A DNA stretch of 64,000 nucleotides from assembly GCA_014529385.2 (NCBI GenBank), contig CM043947.1:130841891-130905890 (forward strand). The letters run 5' to 3'. The DNA comes from Adiantum capillus-veneris. Its lineage: Eukaryota; Streptophyta; Polypodiopsida; Polypodiales; Pteridaceae. Below, piece after piece: positions 1 through 11,888 of the stretch. Below the pieces are notes generated by a model. That model was not told the DNA's origin. It saw nothing but the letters and a program-made list of their open reading frames with translations, and did no database searches. The position numbers were made by a program, and so were the translations under genes. Numbering within the stretch: the stretch's first letter is position 1; each line of letters begins with the position of its first letter.

Positions 1-1108
1 GGGCCTATTTGTAGGTTTTTAGGGCTCCTAGGCTGCTTCTGGCAGTTACTTGCACCTCAAGCCAGCCCCCATCCTTCCCCTAGCACCACCTACTGCTAAT
101 TCCAGCCTGGGCAAGTTCATTATTGTCCCACACAGTCCCCCCAGATACACAAAATTGATTTTTTGCTTCTTTTTTTGACCTTTTCATGATTAATTTTGAA
201 AATATATACAATTATCTGTAAATATTAAGAACTTTACGATAAAAGTCTTTTGTAGTATTAATTACTAAAACCTTTCAATTTATTTAATTAAATTAATCCA
301 CAATGTAACTTCCAGAGCCCATAACTATGCCAGTTTTTATCGGAATTCAGTTCTGAAAATTTCTAACCATAGTAAAATCATGATTACGGTTTCAAAAATA
401 CCAATATTTGCCATGGTTGGATAAATCTACCTTGTTTTCTTAGCAAAAAGATTAATTTGATTATGCTTTGTACGATTTCTAAGGTTTCAGAAGCTAGAAA
501 CCTTACATTTACAACCCAAATTTTTTTGGTTATTTTTGGTCTTTTTTTCTAACCAAGCCACGGAATATGGCGTGTGATAGCTCAAAACGAGCGTCTTGGC
601 TAGAGGGACGTGTCGTGCTTTATAGTCCTCAATTCGGTTACGTGAAGCCCTTGAAATCCTAAAACTAATCTTTTCCTAGGTGGGAAAAGGGCTAGAATTA
701 GTAAGTCCAAAGGGTGAGTGTGAAGGTGATGGTGGAGGACTTGAGAAACTTGTCCCACATGCTCTCCCTTCACTTGAGGTCCTAGTCTTTATATATAAAG
801 TAGTGTGTATAGTATATCATAAAACAACACCGTACACTGCACACTCACAATACAATCAACCTTCTCAATGTCTACCCTACTGCTCACTGTCTACACTAAT
901 ATATCTATTAACACCTGCACATTACATATCTTAGCAAATTTAACAAAAAACTTCACATTTCAACACTAACAGATTCTAACAAACCTGTTAAACCTGCACA
1001 TTACAGCCACTTAGCAAATCTACACAAACTCAGACAAAAGCTTAAAACAGATGGAAGAAAGGCTTCCAGAGGTAGCATTGAGTGCTCTTCAAGCTTAATG
1101 CAAGACAG
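1..1108. other. Upstream non-coding DNA, possibly leader of an LTR element
   Basis: I see no supported gene here. The stretch is AT-rich up to about 560 and mixed after that. It lies on the internal side of a Tat/Athila-type primer-binding site at 1109-1126. It could therefore be the untranslated leader of a minus-strand gypsy element that runs off the left edge. No gag or pol similarity was recognised, so this is inference only. Confidence 0.3.
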
Positions 1109-1126
1109 TCCCCTACAACGGCGCCA
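1109..1126 (-). other. Putative primer-binding site, Tat/Athila type
   Basis: On the minus strand the site reads TGGCGCCGTTGTAGGGGA. This is one base from the TGGCGCCGTTGYCGGGGA signature common in plant Tat/Athila/Ogre gypsy elements. Four bases on, at 1131, the plus strand begins TGTGCCC, a plausible LTR terminus (TG...). The matching LTR end and a target duplication were not found, so the element is only inferred. Confidence 0.5.
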
Positions 1127-1367
1127 AAAATGTGCCCTTTGCCACACGTGTCGGAGGCTGGGAACTTGCATGTGCACTGTGTGCGAACCTCAAAAGACTG
1201 CAAGCACACAACTAGAAGATCCTAGCAAGCTCAAAGGGACAGGGGTGTATCACTCACCGCTCAATGCGTCCATCGTGAAGGATCCTATGCCGCAAACAAG
1301 AAGGAGTTGTTGCCGCCGCCGCGCTCAACCACCTCGCCACCGTCAATGCCACCACAATGCTCAATCA

Positions 1368-1490
<123 letters not shown>

Positions 1491-1778
1491 GAGCACACGA
1501 AGGAGAAGGAGACAGAGATGGAGCAAGAGCACTTCTTAGCTTGCACCTCCAAGAATGAGGATTTTTAGGTCAAATGGACCTTTTATAAGAGTTTGACCCA
1601 TTCACACATGGGCATCCACAGTGGCCAGTCGTCGCAAAACTACTGTAAAAATAAGATAAGTGGTGCGCCTCTCATCGGCGATCATCTACACACCTATTGG
1701 ACCGACAAGCCAGGTCCATGACTCAATCAAATAAATAATAAGACGTCCGTCAAAGGTGATAGGGTGTCCGTGAGGGTT

Positions 1779-1780
<2 letters not shown>

Positions 1781-1814
<34 letters not shown>
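1781..1814. repeat. (CT)17 microsatellite
   Basis: An uninterrupted CT dinucleotide run of about 34 bp in otherwise non-coding upstream DNA. Confidence 0.95.
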
Positions 1815-1816
<2 letters not shown>

Positions 1817-4149
1817 CATGACAATGAATAAAAATTGTGGAGGCAGTTGTAGCTGGCAACATTCATCCAAAACTAACAAAGTTGTGGTACGAAATTGTGG
1901 ATGCATGCTTGGTTTAGGTGATTTTATGAAAAGTCCATCTTTCATTGTTCTCAAGGTGGCATGTGTGGTCAAGTTTTCACAATATTTATCAATGCATATA
2001 ACTTTTTCCTTCGGCTTACCCTCCACACGGCTACCCACACCATCCTCGAAACCCTCTTTAATACCCACCCCCACCACCTGATTCCATAGTACCCTCTCCA
2101 TTTCCCATCGCCATTCCTGTTCCCACTATTCTCCATGCACCCGCCACTAGCCCACCTCCAGCACCTCTCCACCCCCAGCACCTCACAGCCCGTCGATCAC
2201 CCCTAGCACCCTTAGAGCCTCACCACCATTTCGAGGCCCACTATACACACCGCTTTGCACTTGCTTCATTCAATTTTGGTATGGTTTTTAGTAGTTTCCA
2301 GTTTGCCCAGCCAGGATCTTTGCAGTGGTTTTCTTTTCTAGTGGTGCAGTTCTACTTCGCAGCAGCTCTTTCTAGGTTCTTGGCATGCCACCCACTCACA
2401 GGGCCCCTTACCGAGACGATGAGTGGAATAGTTGCGGGCATCTATAGCGAGGCTACGTGGCTACACAGGGCTCACCTTGCATGGTCACCTTGGTGGATGT
2501 GCTCTAGAGGACATTCTCTTTGAGTTGGACCATACTTGGTTCGAGCACTTGGGCACTCTTGACGGCCCCATTGGTGGGTGTCAAGTGTGGACACATCGAC
2601 CGGCCAGGGTAGGGCTCGGACCACCTCAGTCAGAGAGGTAGCATTCATGATACAAAGTGTGGCCCCTATGGCCACCCTTTTTAGAGCATTCAAGAGCTAT
2701 CATACAACGCTTCTTTGGTTGGCCAAGGAGTGATGTGGCTAGGCTATCTAGTGGCCAGCATGGCGATTAGTGCCAGACTGACTAGGGGCTTCCATAGGCC
2801 ACTAGCATAAGATATTTCCAGTTGTCAGGGGTTGCCTTGTCTAGATATTTCTAGTAGTAGCAGATATGTGGTGGTCATGCAATGGCCTTGGCTTGTGGAT
2901 ATATATATCATGATGTGGATAGCAGATATAGTTTTTGAGAGTCTTGACAGTCTTCAGAGTTATGGCCTTGTGTGAGAGTCCACTTTGTGTCACACTCTAG
3001 AGCACTTGCCTTGCACTCTAGGGCACTAGCATTTGGAGCATTTCACCTTGGTTGTTTGAAATTGGGCCTGTGAGCTTTGTAGTCATGTCCTCTAGTTTCA
3101 TTGTGATTTTTAGTTGTGTCATGTACCTTTGCACCCACTTCACTCTCCATTGCACCTCAACATCTACATCTCCATTGTATCTTGTTGTGGTGGTCATAGA
3201 CTGGTGTATCCCATGCATGTCTAGCTTTCTCTTTGTATTGAGAAGGGAGAAAGTACATCATTACCATTCTTTGAAATTTCTTCCAAGTTCATGGTCGTTT
3301 GTGCCGTTTGCAAATCATATTTCATCAAAGAGATTAACATTTTGTCATTTTGGTTTGTTGCACACTTGATTTTGTCTTGTTTGTTGAACTTTTTTCCTTG
3401 AAAGTAGTCATCCAAAGATGATAACCAAGAGAGAAGCATACATACATCATTTCTTCTACCATACTTTATAAAAGTAAATGCCTATTTAGAGATCTTGTTT
3501 TGTTTTGTCTTGGCTTGTGTATCCAAAGTATGTTTAATCACTTTGCATTTCTTTTCAAGCTCTTCACCAAGAACATCAATCTTTTGATCTATAATAAGAG
3601 AATCTGGGTGGTCATAGTTGGTTAACTCAAGCAAAAGAAAAGTTAAAATATAGATGTAAATCCAAAATATATGCAAGAGTTAAACTGCAAAAAGAAAGAA
3701 AGAAAACAAATAAGATGATATATGTGTATGTTGAACGAGCCAATTTTTTTTTCAAGAAGACGTCCAATGAATATGCAAAGCCTTTGAACAATCCAAAACA
3801 ATGGATAAAAGCAGTTGAAAAAGTGTCTTCTCGTTTTGTTGCTGATTGTGAGCACTTTGATTGACTTTGAGGCCGATTTTTAACACTTTGTGATTGTTCG
3901 TTGAGAGTAAGCAATGCATAAATTGTCTTTCTTACTTTTCTTCAATTGTTTGCATCATTTCTTTGAAATAAGTCGCTTGTAGTTGTGATTGAAACTATTG
4001 AGATGAGGAAGTTGTTGTTCTTGCATGTTTAGCAAAGTGAGAGCCTTCCAAAAGCGATCTTCTTGGGTGTTTTCATGCCCTTTTCTTATTTTTTTGCCCA
4101 CAGGAAGCACTCTTCTTTGCTTCTACACATTGTTTGGAGCGTTTTCAAA
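1815..4149. other. Upstream region without recognised gene
   Basis: Only short ORFs with no recognisable protein family are present. Composition moves from moderate GC with stretches of C-rich repeats (2040-2260) to AT-rich DNA (2900-4150). I see no RNA gene or intact transposon coding region. Confidence 0.5.
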
Positions 4150-4170
4150 GCTTTGATACCATTGTTGGCT
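4150..4170 (-). other. Putative PBS and LTR start (iMet-like)
   Basis: The plus strand reads GCTTTGATACCA at 4150-4161, the complement of TGGTATCAAAGC. That is a variant of the initiator-methionine tRNA PBS seen several times in this window. A TGTTGGC sequence follows from 4163 and could start a minus-strand 5' LTR. The other LTR and the target duplication were not found, so this is a remnant call. Confidence 0.35.
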
Positions 4171-6292
4171 TCTTGAAATCTTTCCAACACTTTCAACACA
4201 ACTTTGATTCATTACATAAAAATAAAGTTACAAAAACGATTGATTGAATAATCACAACACACAAAGAGAGCAATATAAACAAGAATCAAAAAATAAGACA
4301 CCATACTGGTACCAACCATCCCCCCCGGTGAACATGATTGAGAATTTTCTTTTTGCCTCTTTATCAATCTCATGGAGCATGAATTACAATAAGATAAGTA
4401 CATAAAAGATAAGAGAGCACGAGCTACATAATCAAGAGAGTGTATGCCATGATTAAGAGAGAAAATTAGCATAAAAGAGGTCAAAATGTGTATCTTTTGT
4501 AGCTTTTCTCTGATGGATCCATTGGCTTTGAAAGGGAGGTAAAACAGCAGGTTGCCTGTCAAAATGCCCTCGGAGCGCTCATCTTCCTTGTGAAGAGTCA
4601 AGAAGCCTATTCTTGCTGAAAAAGTGCAATGTATGAGAAGACACGATTTTGGGATTCTCTTTCTCTCTTCATGCATGCACTAAAAAATAGAAGTGGTTGC
4701 TTTTTACTTAAACTCTAAGAATAGTAGGTAAGGGAGAGTTCTCTTTAAATTGCTTCTTTTGAATGGTTTTTGAGAATAAAACAAAGGCAAAATTGATAAA
4801 ATGTCCAAAAGTAGTAATAGCGATAACAAAAATTCTCTATGTTTGGTTGATGTGGAAGTAAGCTATAATACTTTCTTTGAAGGCGAGATTACTACAAGTT
4901 GTGGTGATAAATTTGGTTCGTGTAGGCACTGTGTACTTTTGCGGCTTATTGGGAGCAGTTTCATTAGTGGTGTTCTTGATTGGTAATAATTTAATGCTCG
5001 GGATGAGCCTTCTTGGCTCAAGACTCTGGTAACTTGGTATCTTGGTGGTGGGGATTTCCACTAGGCCACTAGATTTAATGTTTTGTTTGTTTTCAGTTGG
5101 TCCATTGGAGGTGAGATTGCTTATTGGTTGATCAAGAAGCAACTACATTTGGTAAGCTAGTACATTGTCATGTATGTGTACAAACAATGTCACATGTATA
5201 GATGACGTGTATTTGAGCCAAGAAAAGAGGACGAGGGCATGGGGATATAAATACAAGGTTTGTGGAAGTAGATAGGGGTGCTCATGTATGAAGAGTGCAT
5301 ACATTCTTGATCAACATGCTAGCATAAGTAGGTTTGGTATTCAAAGAGACAAAGGGCACAATGAATAGCAGAAGCAAGGAGTTCGTTGACAAAGCTTTGT
5401 ATCTCACTGGCATGACATCTATTAGATTTTACGATAGTGGTTTGAAGATTTTCAAGACATATGGTTTGAGCAATTTCTCTTTCCTCACAACTATAGGCAA
5501 CACCACTGCCGCCATAGGCAGTGTGAGTCTCACAAGTCTTACGAAGGTCCATGTCGGCCCGGACGACCTTCTTGCAGTTTGATGTGGCCCAATCAGCAAG
5601 CTTGCCTTTGGCGATGGCTGTCACATAGAGCAAACAGACTCCATGGCTGCAAGCGACTTGGCAACGAGCTCATGACCAAGATTCCCCCCAAGCTGCCCTG
5701 CACCCGCCTTGGCTCCTTCCCGAAGCGTTGATTGGTTGCATCACTTTCACCAACCCGTTTTGTCCTCCCATCCTTTGCGGGAAGGGAAAAGGAGAACACC
5801 CACATGTCGCTGACATGTGTGACAAGCGTCTAAGAGCGCCTTCCCGTAGATCCGCTAAAAGCACTTCTCATAGAGAGGCCCTCCAAAGGTAGAGGCCTGT
5901 TAAGTGGCACGCTCCCATCCCATACTTGGGAAATTTTCCACCAACAGACTGCTCGATGCCGGTCACTGTATGACTGTTCCAGTCCACAAGCAGCTGCAGA
6001 CACCTAGTAGTAGCGGGCTCTAGCCAATTTCGGAGGCAGTTCAAACATCTAGAGGGTGGTTGAACTACCCCCCACGTTGGAGGCAAAATTGCTCTGCACC
6101 TTTTTGCAGCGGCGCGTTGAGCTGTGTATGGGATCATTCCAAAATCCAGAAAGGATCGTAAAAAGTGCTTTGAGCTGGCCTATGAGAAGGCCCTCTTAGT
6201 AAACGAATTTGATGAATAGAAGATGACCTTAATCTGAACTCTGGGCAAAATGGGTTAATTTACACAGACCTGCGTAGGCAAGTGTACTTGGT
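4171..6292. other. Region upstream of the host gene; promoter/5'UTR expected here
   Basis: No coding region is supported. A TATA-like GATATAAATAC lies near 5247. An in-frame TAG at 6275-6277 closes the host reading frame upstream of the chosen ATG at 6293. The 5'UTR and promoter of the host gene must lie here, possibly with a UTR intron, but I cannot place the transcription start. The segment 5590-6140 is more GC-rich than its surroundings. Confidence 0.4.
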
Positions 6293-7144
6293 ATGGCACT
6301 TGACGAAGGCGGGCGCGAGCCTTCGCCTAGCGGAGGAACGGGTAAGAGAACAGACGCTCACGATGGTAGGGGCCGTGGATTCAACAATACAGCAGGTGAG
6401 CACAGACATCGTTCAGGAAATGCTGAGTACGATCACAGGCGCGAGTATGATCGAAAAAGAAGGGATAATGATCATGTCTCAAGACAGCATGGTCAGGATG
6501 TCAAGGATGGCCATGGTAGACAGAGACTTGATGATGATTCTCATCGTAGAAGGCATGAAGCAGATGATGCAAGCCATAGCAGAAGCAGGCGTGGACTCAG
6601 TACCGATGTAGATGATTTTTCGAGCGGGAGTCAACACCGACAGCATAGACACCAGGAAGGCAGTGTTAGAGAAAGGTCTCCTCATAGAAGAAGCAGTGAT
6701 TCTTATCGGAGAAGGCATGAAGTAGATGATGCAAACCATAGCCGGAGCAGGCATGGACACGGTGCGGATGTAGATGATTTTTCAAGTGAGGGTCAACACC
6801 GGCGGCATAGATACCATGAAGGTAGTGTTAGAGAAAGATCTCCACATAGAAGCAGTTTTCATGACAGAAGGGTGGGGTATGAGGATGGATATAAGCGGTC
6901 TGGCCATACAGGTGAGAATGAAAAGACAAACAGTAGTAGCAATTACCAAAAAACTGTGGACAAAGACACTGGGAGGGATCATTTTGCTTCCAGAGATGTG
7001 CAAAGGAGGGACGATGTGTTGCCCGAGCTTTATTCTGTCCACCGAGCAAAAGTGCAATCTGTTAGGCCATTTGGCGTATTTGTGCGCCTAGAGGGCTTCT
7101 ACAAGCAAGGACTTGTACATCTTTCACAGCTTAGTGACCATGAG
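6293..7144 (+). CDS. ZCCHC17: ZCCHC17-like protein, exon 1 (RD/RS-rich N-terminus and start of S1 domain)
   Basis: First coding exon, 284 codons, of a nuclear RNA-binding protein of the ZCCHC17/PNO40 family, which has an S1 domain followed by a CCHC knuckle. Family members act in nucleoli and nuclear speckles in rRNA and mRNA processing. Residues 1-240 are rich in Arg, His, Asp and Ser, with RERSP-type RS motifs. The S1 fold begins near residue 245, and FGVFVRLEGFYKQGLVHLSQ corresponds to the human ZCCHC17 S1 start. The ATG at 6293 follows an in-frame stop at 6275. The exon ends GAG|GTTCTT, a good donor, in phase 0. Reading on would add only ten unrelated residues before a stop, which supports splicing. 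The long N-terminal arm is absent from the short animal homologue. Confidence 0.88.
6533..6856 (+). repeat. In-frame 162-bp tandem duplication inside exon 1
   Basis: Two adjacent copies of a 162-bp unit, about 54 residues each. Each copy carries RRRHE.DDA.HSRSR, a DVDDFSS block and GSVRERSPHR. The offset is read from AGGCATGA at 6551 and 6713. It keeps the reading frame and doubles the RS/RD-rich block. Divergence between the copies is modest. Confidence 0.85.
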
Positions 7145-7397
7145 GTTCTTCCCTGCCCCTGTTTGAGATTTTAAGGCATACGGAGTCGTTAATTAAAGCA
7201 GTAGCTCATGGAGCTTTGATGTCATGTAAACGCAGGTGAATGATTAAGCTTTTGGTTTTGCATCAATTTTGCATTGTAGTAAATTGCTATGTTTTAAGGG
7301 TGGACAAGCATCCAAAGGATGTAGTTGAGGATGTAGTTTTAAGGGTGGATAAGCATCAAAAGGATGTAGTTTACAGCGTACTTCTTTGTCATTTTAG
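7145..7397 (+). other. Host gene intron 1 (253 bp)
   Basis: The intron starts GTTCTT and ends CATTTTAG. It separates exon 1 (phase 0) from exon 2 and restores S1-domain continuity (...LSQLSDHE / VTDREE...). It holds a diverged direct repeat of about 35 bp, AAGGGTGGAYAAGCATCMAA, at 7296 and 7341. Confidence 0.85.
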
Positions 7398-7628
7398 GTG
7401 ACAGACAGAGAGGAGTCTGATGAGATGAAGATAAAAGCCATTGCCGCTGTTGCTGGAGAAGGGGATCAGGTGTGGGTGAAGGTCATATCATTGAAAGATG
7501 ATGGCGGTAATATTAAGATAGGGTGCTCGTTGAAACTAGTGTCTCAAAGCACTGGCAAGGACCTGGATCCCAGTAACCTTAAACTTGACCAACATCAACC
7601 TAAAGCAGACCGCCAAGAAATTAAAAAG
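7398..7628 (+). CDS. ZCCHC17: ZCCHC17-like protein, exon 2 (rest of S1 domain)
   Basis: 77 codons, phase 0 at both ends, giving residues 285-361. GDQVWVKVISL and IKIGCSLKLVSQ match the last strands of the S1 OB-fold. The following STGKDLDPSNL aligns directly with the human ZCCHC17 segment just after the S1 domain. The acceptor is CATTTTAG|GTG and the donor AAG|GTCAGC. Without splicing the frame ends five codons later at TAG. The zinc-knuckle exon that must follow is found only after 45.8 kb. Confidence 0.9.
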
Positions 7629-8101
7629 GTCAGCATTTTTTAGCTTTGTGGCTTCAAAGGCTCTGACTTTGTGCGAGCATTCTTTCTTTTTGTCCTTGGC
7701 ATGCTGCTCACCGTGAAAAGTTTTTACTGGATGCAGACACTGTTTGGTCTATTGATTTCCTTTAATTTTGGGTAAGTGAAGGTCATTTTCAACTGAAAGA
7801 GCCTCAAGCTTGTATGTTGCAATAGCCATTGGATCAAACTAGAACACTTCTTGAAGGAGGGGCACACAGATATGTTGACAAATACCAAATCAGAGAGAGA
7901 TGAGAGTGGAAATAATCAAGAGTAATATAATTCTAGAGATCCAAAGTTAGATCTGATACTAAGTGGAATTCAGGGGCTAGTCCCTCTTGATTTGTGCCGT
8001 TCATTTCCCTGATTATGTGCAGTTTTGTTCCAGTTCAGCGGGTCATTTTTTGGGGTTGTGAGGTGTTATTGGGGATTAAGCAGCACATTTAAGGGCTTGT
8101 T

Positions 8102-8164
<63 letters not shown>

Positions 8165-8557
8165 CTGCATTTTCTCTCTTTCTTTCACCCTCCTCTTACT
8201 GCCATACTCTGATCTTCCATCATGTTCTTCGACATGGTATTGGATATTAGGCTTGCCGTTGCTTTCCCTAGTCTATGCTCAAGGGGTTGAGGAGAGGCTG
8301 ATTGGAAGGATGACCCTGGGTGTTACATTCCCAGACATCAGGATGGGCGCGCGAGCTATGTCTGACCAAGTGTGAACATTGCCCTATGGTTAGGGTGGTT
8401 AAGGAATCCTATAAATAGGACAATGGGCTCATTTGTGAGCCATCTTTGTGTGCCCTATGCAAGAGAGTAGAGAGCCTATCAAGTTAGGTCATCACGGTCT
8501 CATGAGGTCTTATGGTTTTCTGTGCGCTGTCATGTCGAATGTTTGAGCAAAAAGACA
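7629..8557. other. Start of intron 2, no element recognised
   Basis: Intronic sequence after exon 2 with no gene or clear transposon structure. It includes a long (CT)n run at 8105-8161. ORFs across the CT run are low complexity. Confidence 0.6.
8105..8161. repeat. (CT)28 microsatellite
   Basis: An uninterrupted CT run of about 57 bp in the intron. Confidence 0.95.
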
Positions 8558-8850
8558 CTCTAATACCAATGTTAGTCCTTCGTCAAATCCATCATGCACA
8601 CATGACATGACACAAGCCATGCTCACCCGTATCATTGTGGGCTTGGTGGTATGGGACACCAGCCCTTGTGGTAGAGGCTAGCCCGCTTGCTACAAGCTCC
8701 CAAGCTTGGGGGTAAGCCCATATTGGCTCTATGGTTGGGAGGTGAGCATGATGTCTGCTCTCTATGCTCGTTATGCGTGTGCGCGTAGAGCTCCCAAGGG
8801 CCTAGAGCCCAAGTGTGGTGATCGGTATGGAATGCTACTAGCAAGGGAGG
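8558..8850 (-). repeat. Probable old LTR remnant with PBS-like site
   Basis: CTCTAATACCAA at 8558-8569 is the complement of TTGGTATTAGAG, a decayed iMet-type PBS. The sequence from 8570 (TGTTAGTCC) could be the start of a minus-strand 5' LTR. The remnant is interrupted by the solo LTR at 8851 and may resume at 10092. No partner LTR is identified. Confidence 0.35.
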
Positions 8851-9015
8851 TGTAAGATGCAGCGGAAGTGAATGTTGAACTTTGCTCAAGATGAGTGCTC
8901 CGAACTGTGCTCAAGGTTCCTTTTACTTACTGAAGGGAGAGCCTTCCGTTCCTTTAGTGAGAGGGTGCAAGTAATCACAACAAAGTGGATAAACACTGTG
9001 AATAAAGGTGCTGAG

Positions 9016-9065
<50 letters not shown>

Positions 9066-10091
9066 ATACGACACCAGAATGTTGTCAAACCCTCCTCCGA
9101 AGGCTCCACTCTCTATGGCGAGAGCGGTCTACTATTGATTGCACAAATCTCTACAATGCTTTAGACTTGCCGATGATGTCGACGACGATGAGGACGACGA
9201 CGAGACGGGCTGAAAATTGACAACGCTAATGGCTGAATTTGCAAATCTTTATCTGCTGAATCCTGACTCTATGTCGGTGACGACGACGATGACGACGATG
9301 CGACGACGACGCGCTGAAAACACAAATGCTGAAATCTGCGTTTTTCGGGCTGAAACTGCAAACTTCGGTGGATTTGACCGTGTGGCGAGGATTTGCTGCG
9401 GGAAGATGAGATCTGCGAGGTTTGGGGGTTCTACTGCGGAGTCTATATGCTGAAATTGCAAAACGCTGATGCAAAGGCTGACTCTGTCGCGGTGAATCCG
9501 CAAAAACGCTAGGATGCTTGCTGATTCAAAAACGCTAGGGGCTGATTTGGGGTCTGCTGCAAAAACGCTATGCTTCTGCTTGGTACTGTTGTCTCCAGGC
9601 TGCTGCCAATGCAAAACGCTAGGCTGATTTGCAAAGCTGAAAAACGCTGGTTCTTCTTGTGGTTGAAAATGCTCTCTCCTGCCCGGGGGGGTCTTGCTGA
9701 GAAGGTGCACTGTTGGACACAGGTCCCTGCTGCCTCTTTTGCCAGAAAGTGCCAGCGCTAGGGTTTCTTATATACATGCTTGGCTAAATTGCCCTACCCA
9801 GTTCCCAACAAAAGTCACTTAAAAATAATAAGTGAAAAATGGCTAAAATAGGGAAAATAGGTCTATGCACTGTAAAAATGCTCCTGATGGGTTCTAACTG
9901 AAATCTGATGGTCATGCTGTGTGCAACCAAAGGATATGCATCTACTCTTAAGTGTCTGGACATGCACGGTCTGCGAATAGACTCACAAAAGTGCCAGAAC
10001 ACGTCCTAAAGCTAGGCTAATTGAACTGAACTGAACTCTAGTCATGAAGTAGCTTGTCCATGTACACATAGGGTTAGATGTGCACGTGACA
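8851..10091 (-). mobile_element. Solo LTR of the three-LTR element family (copy A)
   Basis: 1241 bp, beginning TGTAAGATGC and ending GTGCACGTGACA. It is flanked by GGAGG on the left and AGAGG on the right, a 5-bp target duplication with one mismatch. It is clearly the same LTR as those at 17588, 21250 and 24327. They share the TGAACTTTGCTCAAGATGAG block, a (GA)n run, GAN-type triplets, many AAAACGCT motifs and a TATATAAG box (minus strand, near 9768). There is no internal region, so this is a solo LTR left by recombination. Confidence 0.85.
9015..9062. repeat. (GA)n tract inside LTR copy A
   Basis: About 48 bp of GA, which is CT on the sense (minus) strand of the LTR. Confidence 0.95.
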
Positions 10092-10494
10092 AGAGGAGAG
10101 CAAGGGGGGCACATGCAAGTTGATGGTAGGATCTATGGTACAATTTTTTCTTTTTGTGCATGGATTCTCTTGTGTGAGGAATTCCAAATCCCGAGCGAGT
10201 TTTTCCGAGCAATTACTAAATTGAGCAAAAATTAGCAATATACGATCTATAAAAGCCCAAACAATAAAAAGGAATGAGTGTATAATGTAGCTCATAGAAG
10301 CAAGGCTTGTTTAGAACATGAGGGACAAGCCTTTTAGAGTAGGGTTTCTCATAAACTTTCAAATCCAAGAAGTCACAAGGTATGGAATTAGGAATTGCCA
10401 CCATGCAATTTTGTTGGGCTTGTTCAAAGCAAGCACTATGAGGGTAGTGTACATGTTGCCATTGCGATTTCCACCAGTAGCACATCCACCTCAC
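10092..10494. other. Intronic spacer between two solo LTRs
   Basis: No gene is recognised. It may be the continuation of the older LTR remnant interrupted at 8851. The last five bases (CTCAC) form the left copy of the target duplication of the next solo LTR. Confidence 0.4.
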
Positions 10495-10578
10495 TGTTAG
10501 GAAATGAGACGTAGCTAAATAGATAATTGAGTAGATTACTTAATGGAGAGAGACAGATTTACATACACGAGATTATAG

Positions 10579-10627
<49 letters not shown>

Positions 10628-11257
10628 CACGATATACGTGGTCACCCAATGTGGGCTACGTCCACGGGAAAGCAGCCACTCAATGGCTTTAGTACTTCAA
10701 AACAAGAAGTAGTTCACAAAGGGATTATACCTTTAATGGAGCTCCCGCCTTGCTTCACTCTCACCACCTCACACTCACCTTGTTGCATCAACTTCACACT
10801 ATGAAATGTGTGTAGAAATAGCCTCCTTTTATAGGCCAAAAGGGCTCCCTCTCTCATGAGAGGCAACCATGTGTAGCCGCCCTTGTGTAGATAAGTCCAA
10901 ATCGGACCCTCCAATCCGCCCATGTATGGCCGCCCTTGAGAAGATAAGTCCGCTTTTGAATTCGGCCACCGGCCATCGGCCATTGACTTCCGACCACCGG
11001 CCACCGGCCACCGGCCATTGACTACCGGCCACTGGCCAACCGACGATTGTTTTCCGACCACTTTTTGGCCGCCGTCCGGTCATAATATTCCGGCGAGGGA
11101 AAAAAAGTGTTGCCCCTGATTTTTGGCCGTGAAAATTTTGGTTTCCGGCGAGTGATTTTCCTTCACGCATGATGGCTTCTCCTCATAATGGGGGCCTTAC
11201 AAATGTGCGCTTTTACCACAGAAAATTACAAGGGTAAATCAGGCTCCATACTTAACA
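10495..11257 (-). mobile_element. Solo LTR, 763 bp, perfect TSD CTCAC
   Basis: It starts TGTTAGG and ends CTTAACA, with short terminal inverted repeats (TGTTA/TAACA). CTCAC flanks both sides (10490-10494 and 11258-11262). The sense strand is minus: a CTATAAAAGG TATA box lies near 10826-10835, and the (GA)n tract at 10577-10622 is CT in the sense direction. A CCGGCCA-rich minisatellite occupies the U3 side. No internal domain is present. Confidence 0.85.
10962..11047. repeat. GC-rich minisatellite (CCACCGGCCA-type)
   Basis: Degenerate tandem copies of GGCCACCGGCCA with ATTGACT spacers, inside the solo LTR at 10495-11257, upstream of its TATA box. Confidence 0.8.
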
Positions 11258-11370
11258 CTCACTTCTAGTTGTGTCATTTGTGTGCGTGCACGTGCGCACA
11301 TATACTCACTATGCCTCTTACAAGTTTTAGAGTGAGGATCACATTTGAACATATTCAAACTTTTTCCCTT

Positions 11371-11575
11371 CACATTTTGAGCTTAGATCTTCCCCTACAT
11401 TCCTTTCTCTCACAACCACCCCATGGACTCTCAATACATCCGTGGTCCTTAAGTATCACGTGTCCATATTAGGTCATATTGTAGCTTTTTTCACTCACAT
11501 TTTGAGCCTGGATCTATCCCTACTTTCCTTCTCTTAGAGTCACCTCAGTATATCCACGGTCTTAAAGCACCAAGT
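11371..11575. repeat. Diverged tandem duplication, ~125-bp unit
   Basis: CACATTTTGAG followed by GATCTWYCCCTAC occurs at 11371 and again at 11496. Both units continue through TCCRYGGTCYTTAAG. The second unit is cut at CACCAAGT by the LTR element at 11576 and resumes with GTCCAT at 14229. Confidence 0.65.
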
Positions 11576-11771
11576 TGTCAAAGTTTAGGAATCTCAAGTG
11601 AACTGTCCAATGTGATCCCATTATTTAGTTTTGCTTTTAGGTATTTATTTTACTTATTTGTCAAAGTCTTGGGTAGGATAATTTACTGGGATTGCTATAT
11701 AAGCAAACCCTTGCCTCCATTGTATACACATTCAGTTATTCATTGCCTTGCCAAGGTTGATTGGTTCAGGA

Positions 11772-11828
<57 letters not shown>

Positions 11829-11876
11829 GTGCTCACTCCCCTTGGTCTCTACGCTTCCGCATCGTCAACTTTGACA
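11576..11876 (+). repeat. 5' LTR of the non-autonomous element
   Basis: 301 bp, TGTCAAAG...TTTGACA. The TATA box GCTATATAAGC lies at 11694-11704 and a (CT)n run at 11773-11825, about 75 bp downstream, where the transcript leader would lie. Confidence 0.9.
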
Positions 11877-11888
11877 TGGTATCAGAGC
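11877..11888 (+). other. Primer-binding site TGGTATCAGAGC
   Basis: An exact match to the common plant initiator-methionine tRNA PBS, immediately after the 5' LTR. Confidence 0.9.

Noticed and set aside
5319-6137. Possible minus-strand cysteine-rich (DUF26/Gnk2-like) gene fragments
   Set aside because: A few Cys spacings look suggestive, but the C-X8-C-X2-C signature is absent and frames change repeatedly, so I could not support it.
7145-7174. Reading the exon 1 ORF on to the stop at 7174 as a complete 293-aa protein
   Set aside because: It would cut the S1 domain in half. A good donor at 7145 and an in-phase exon 2 restore the domain.
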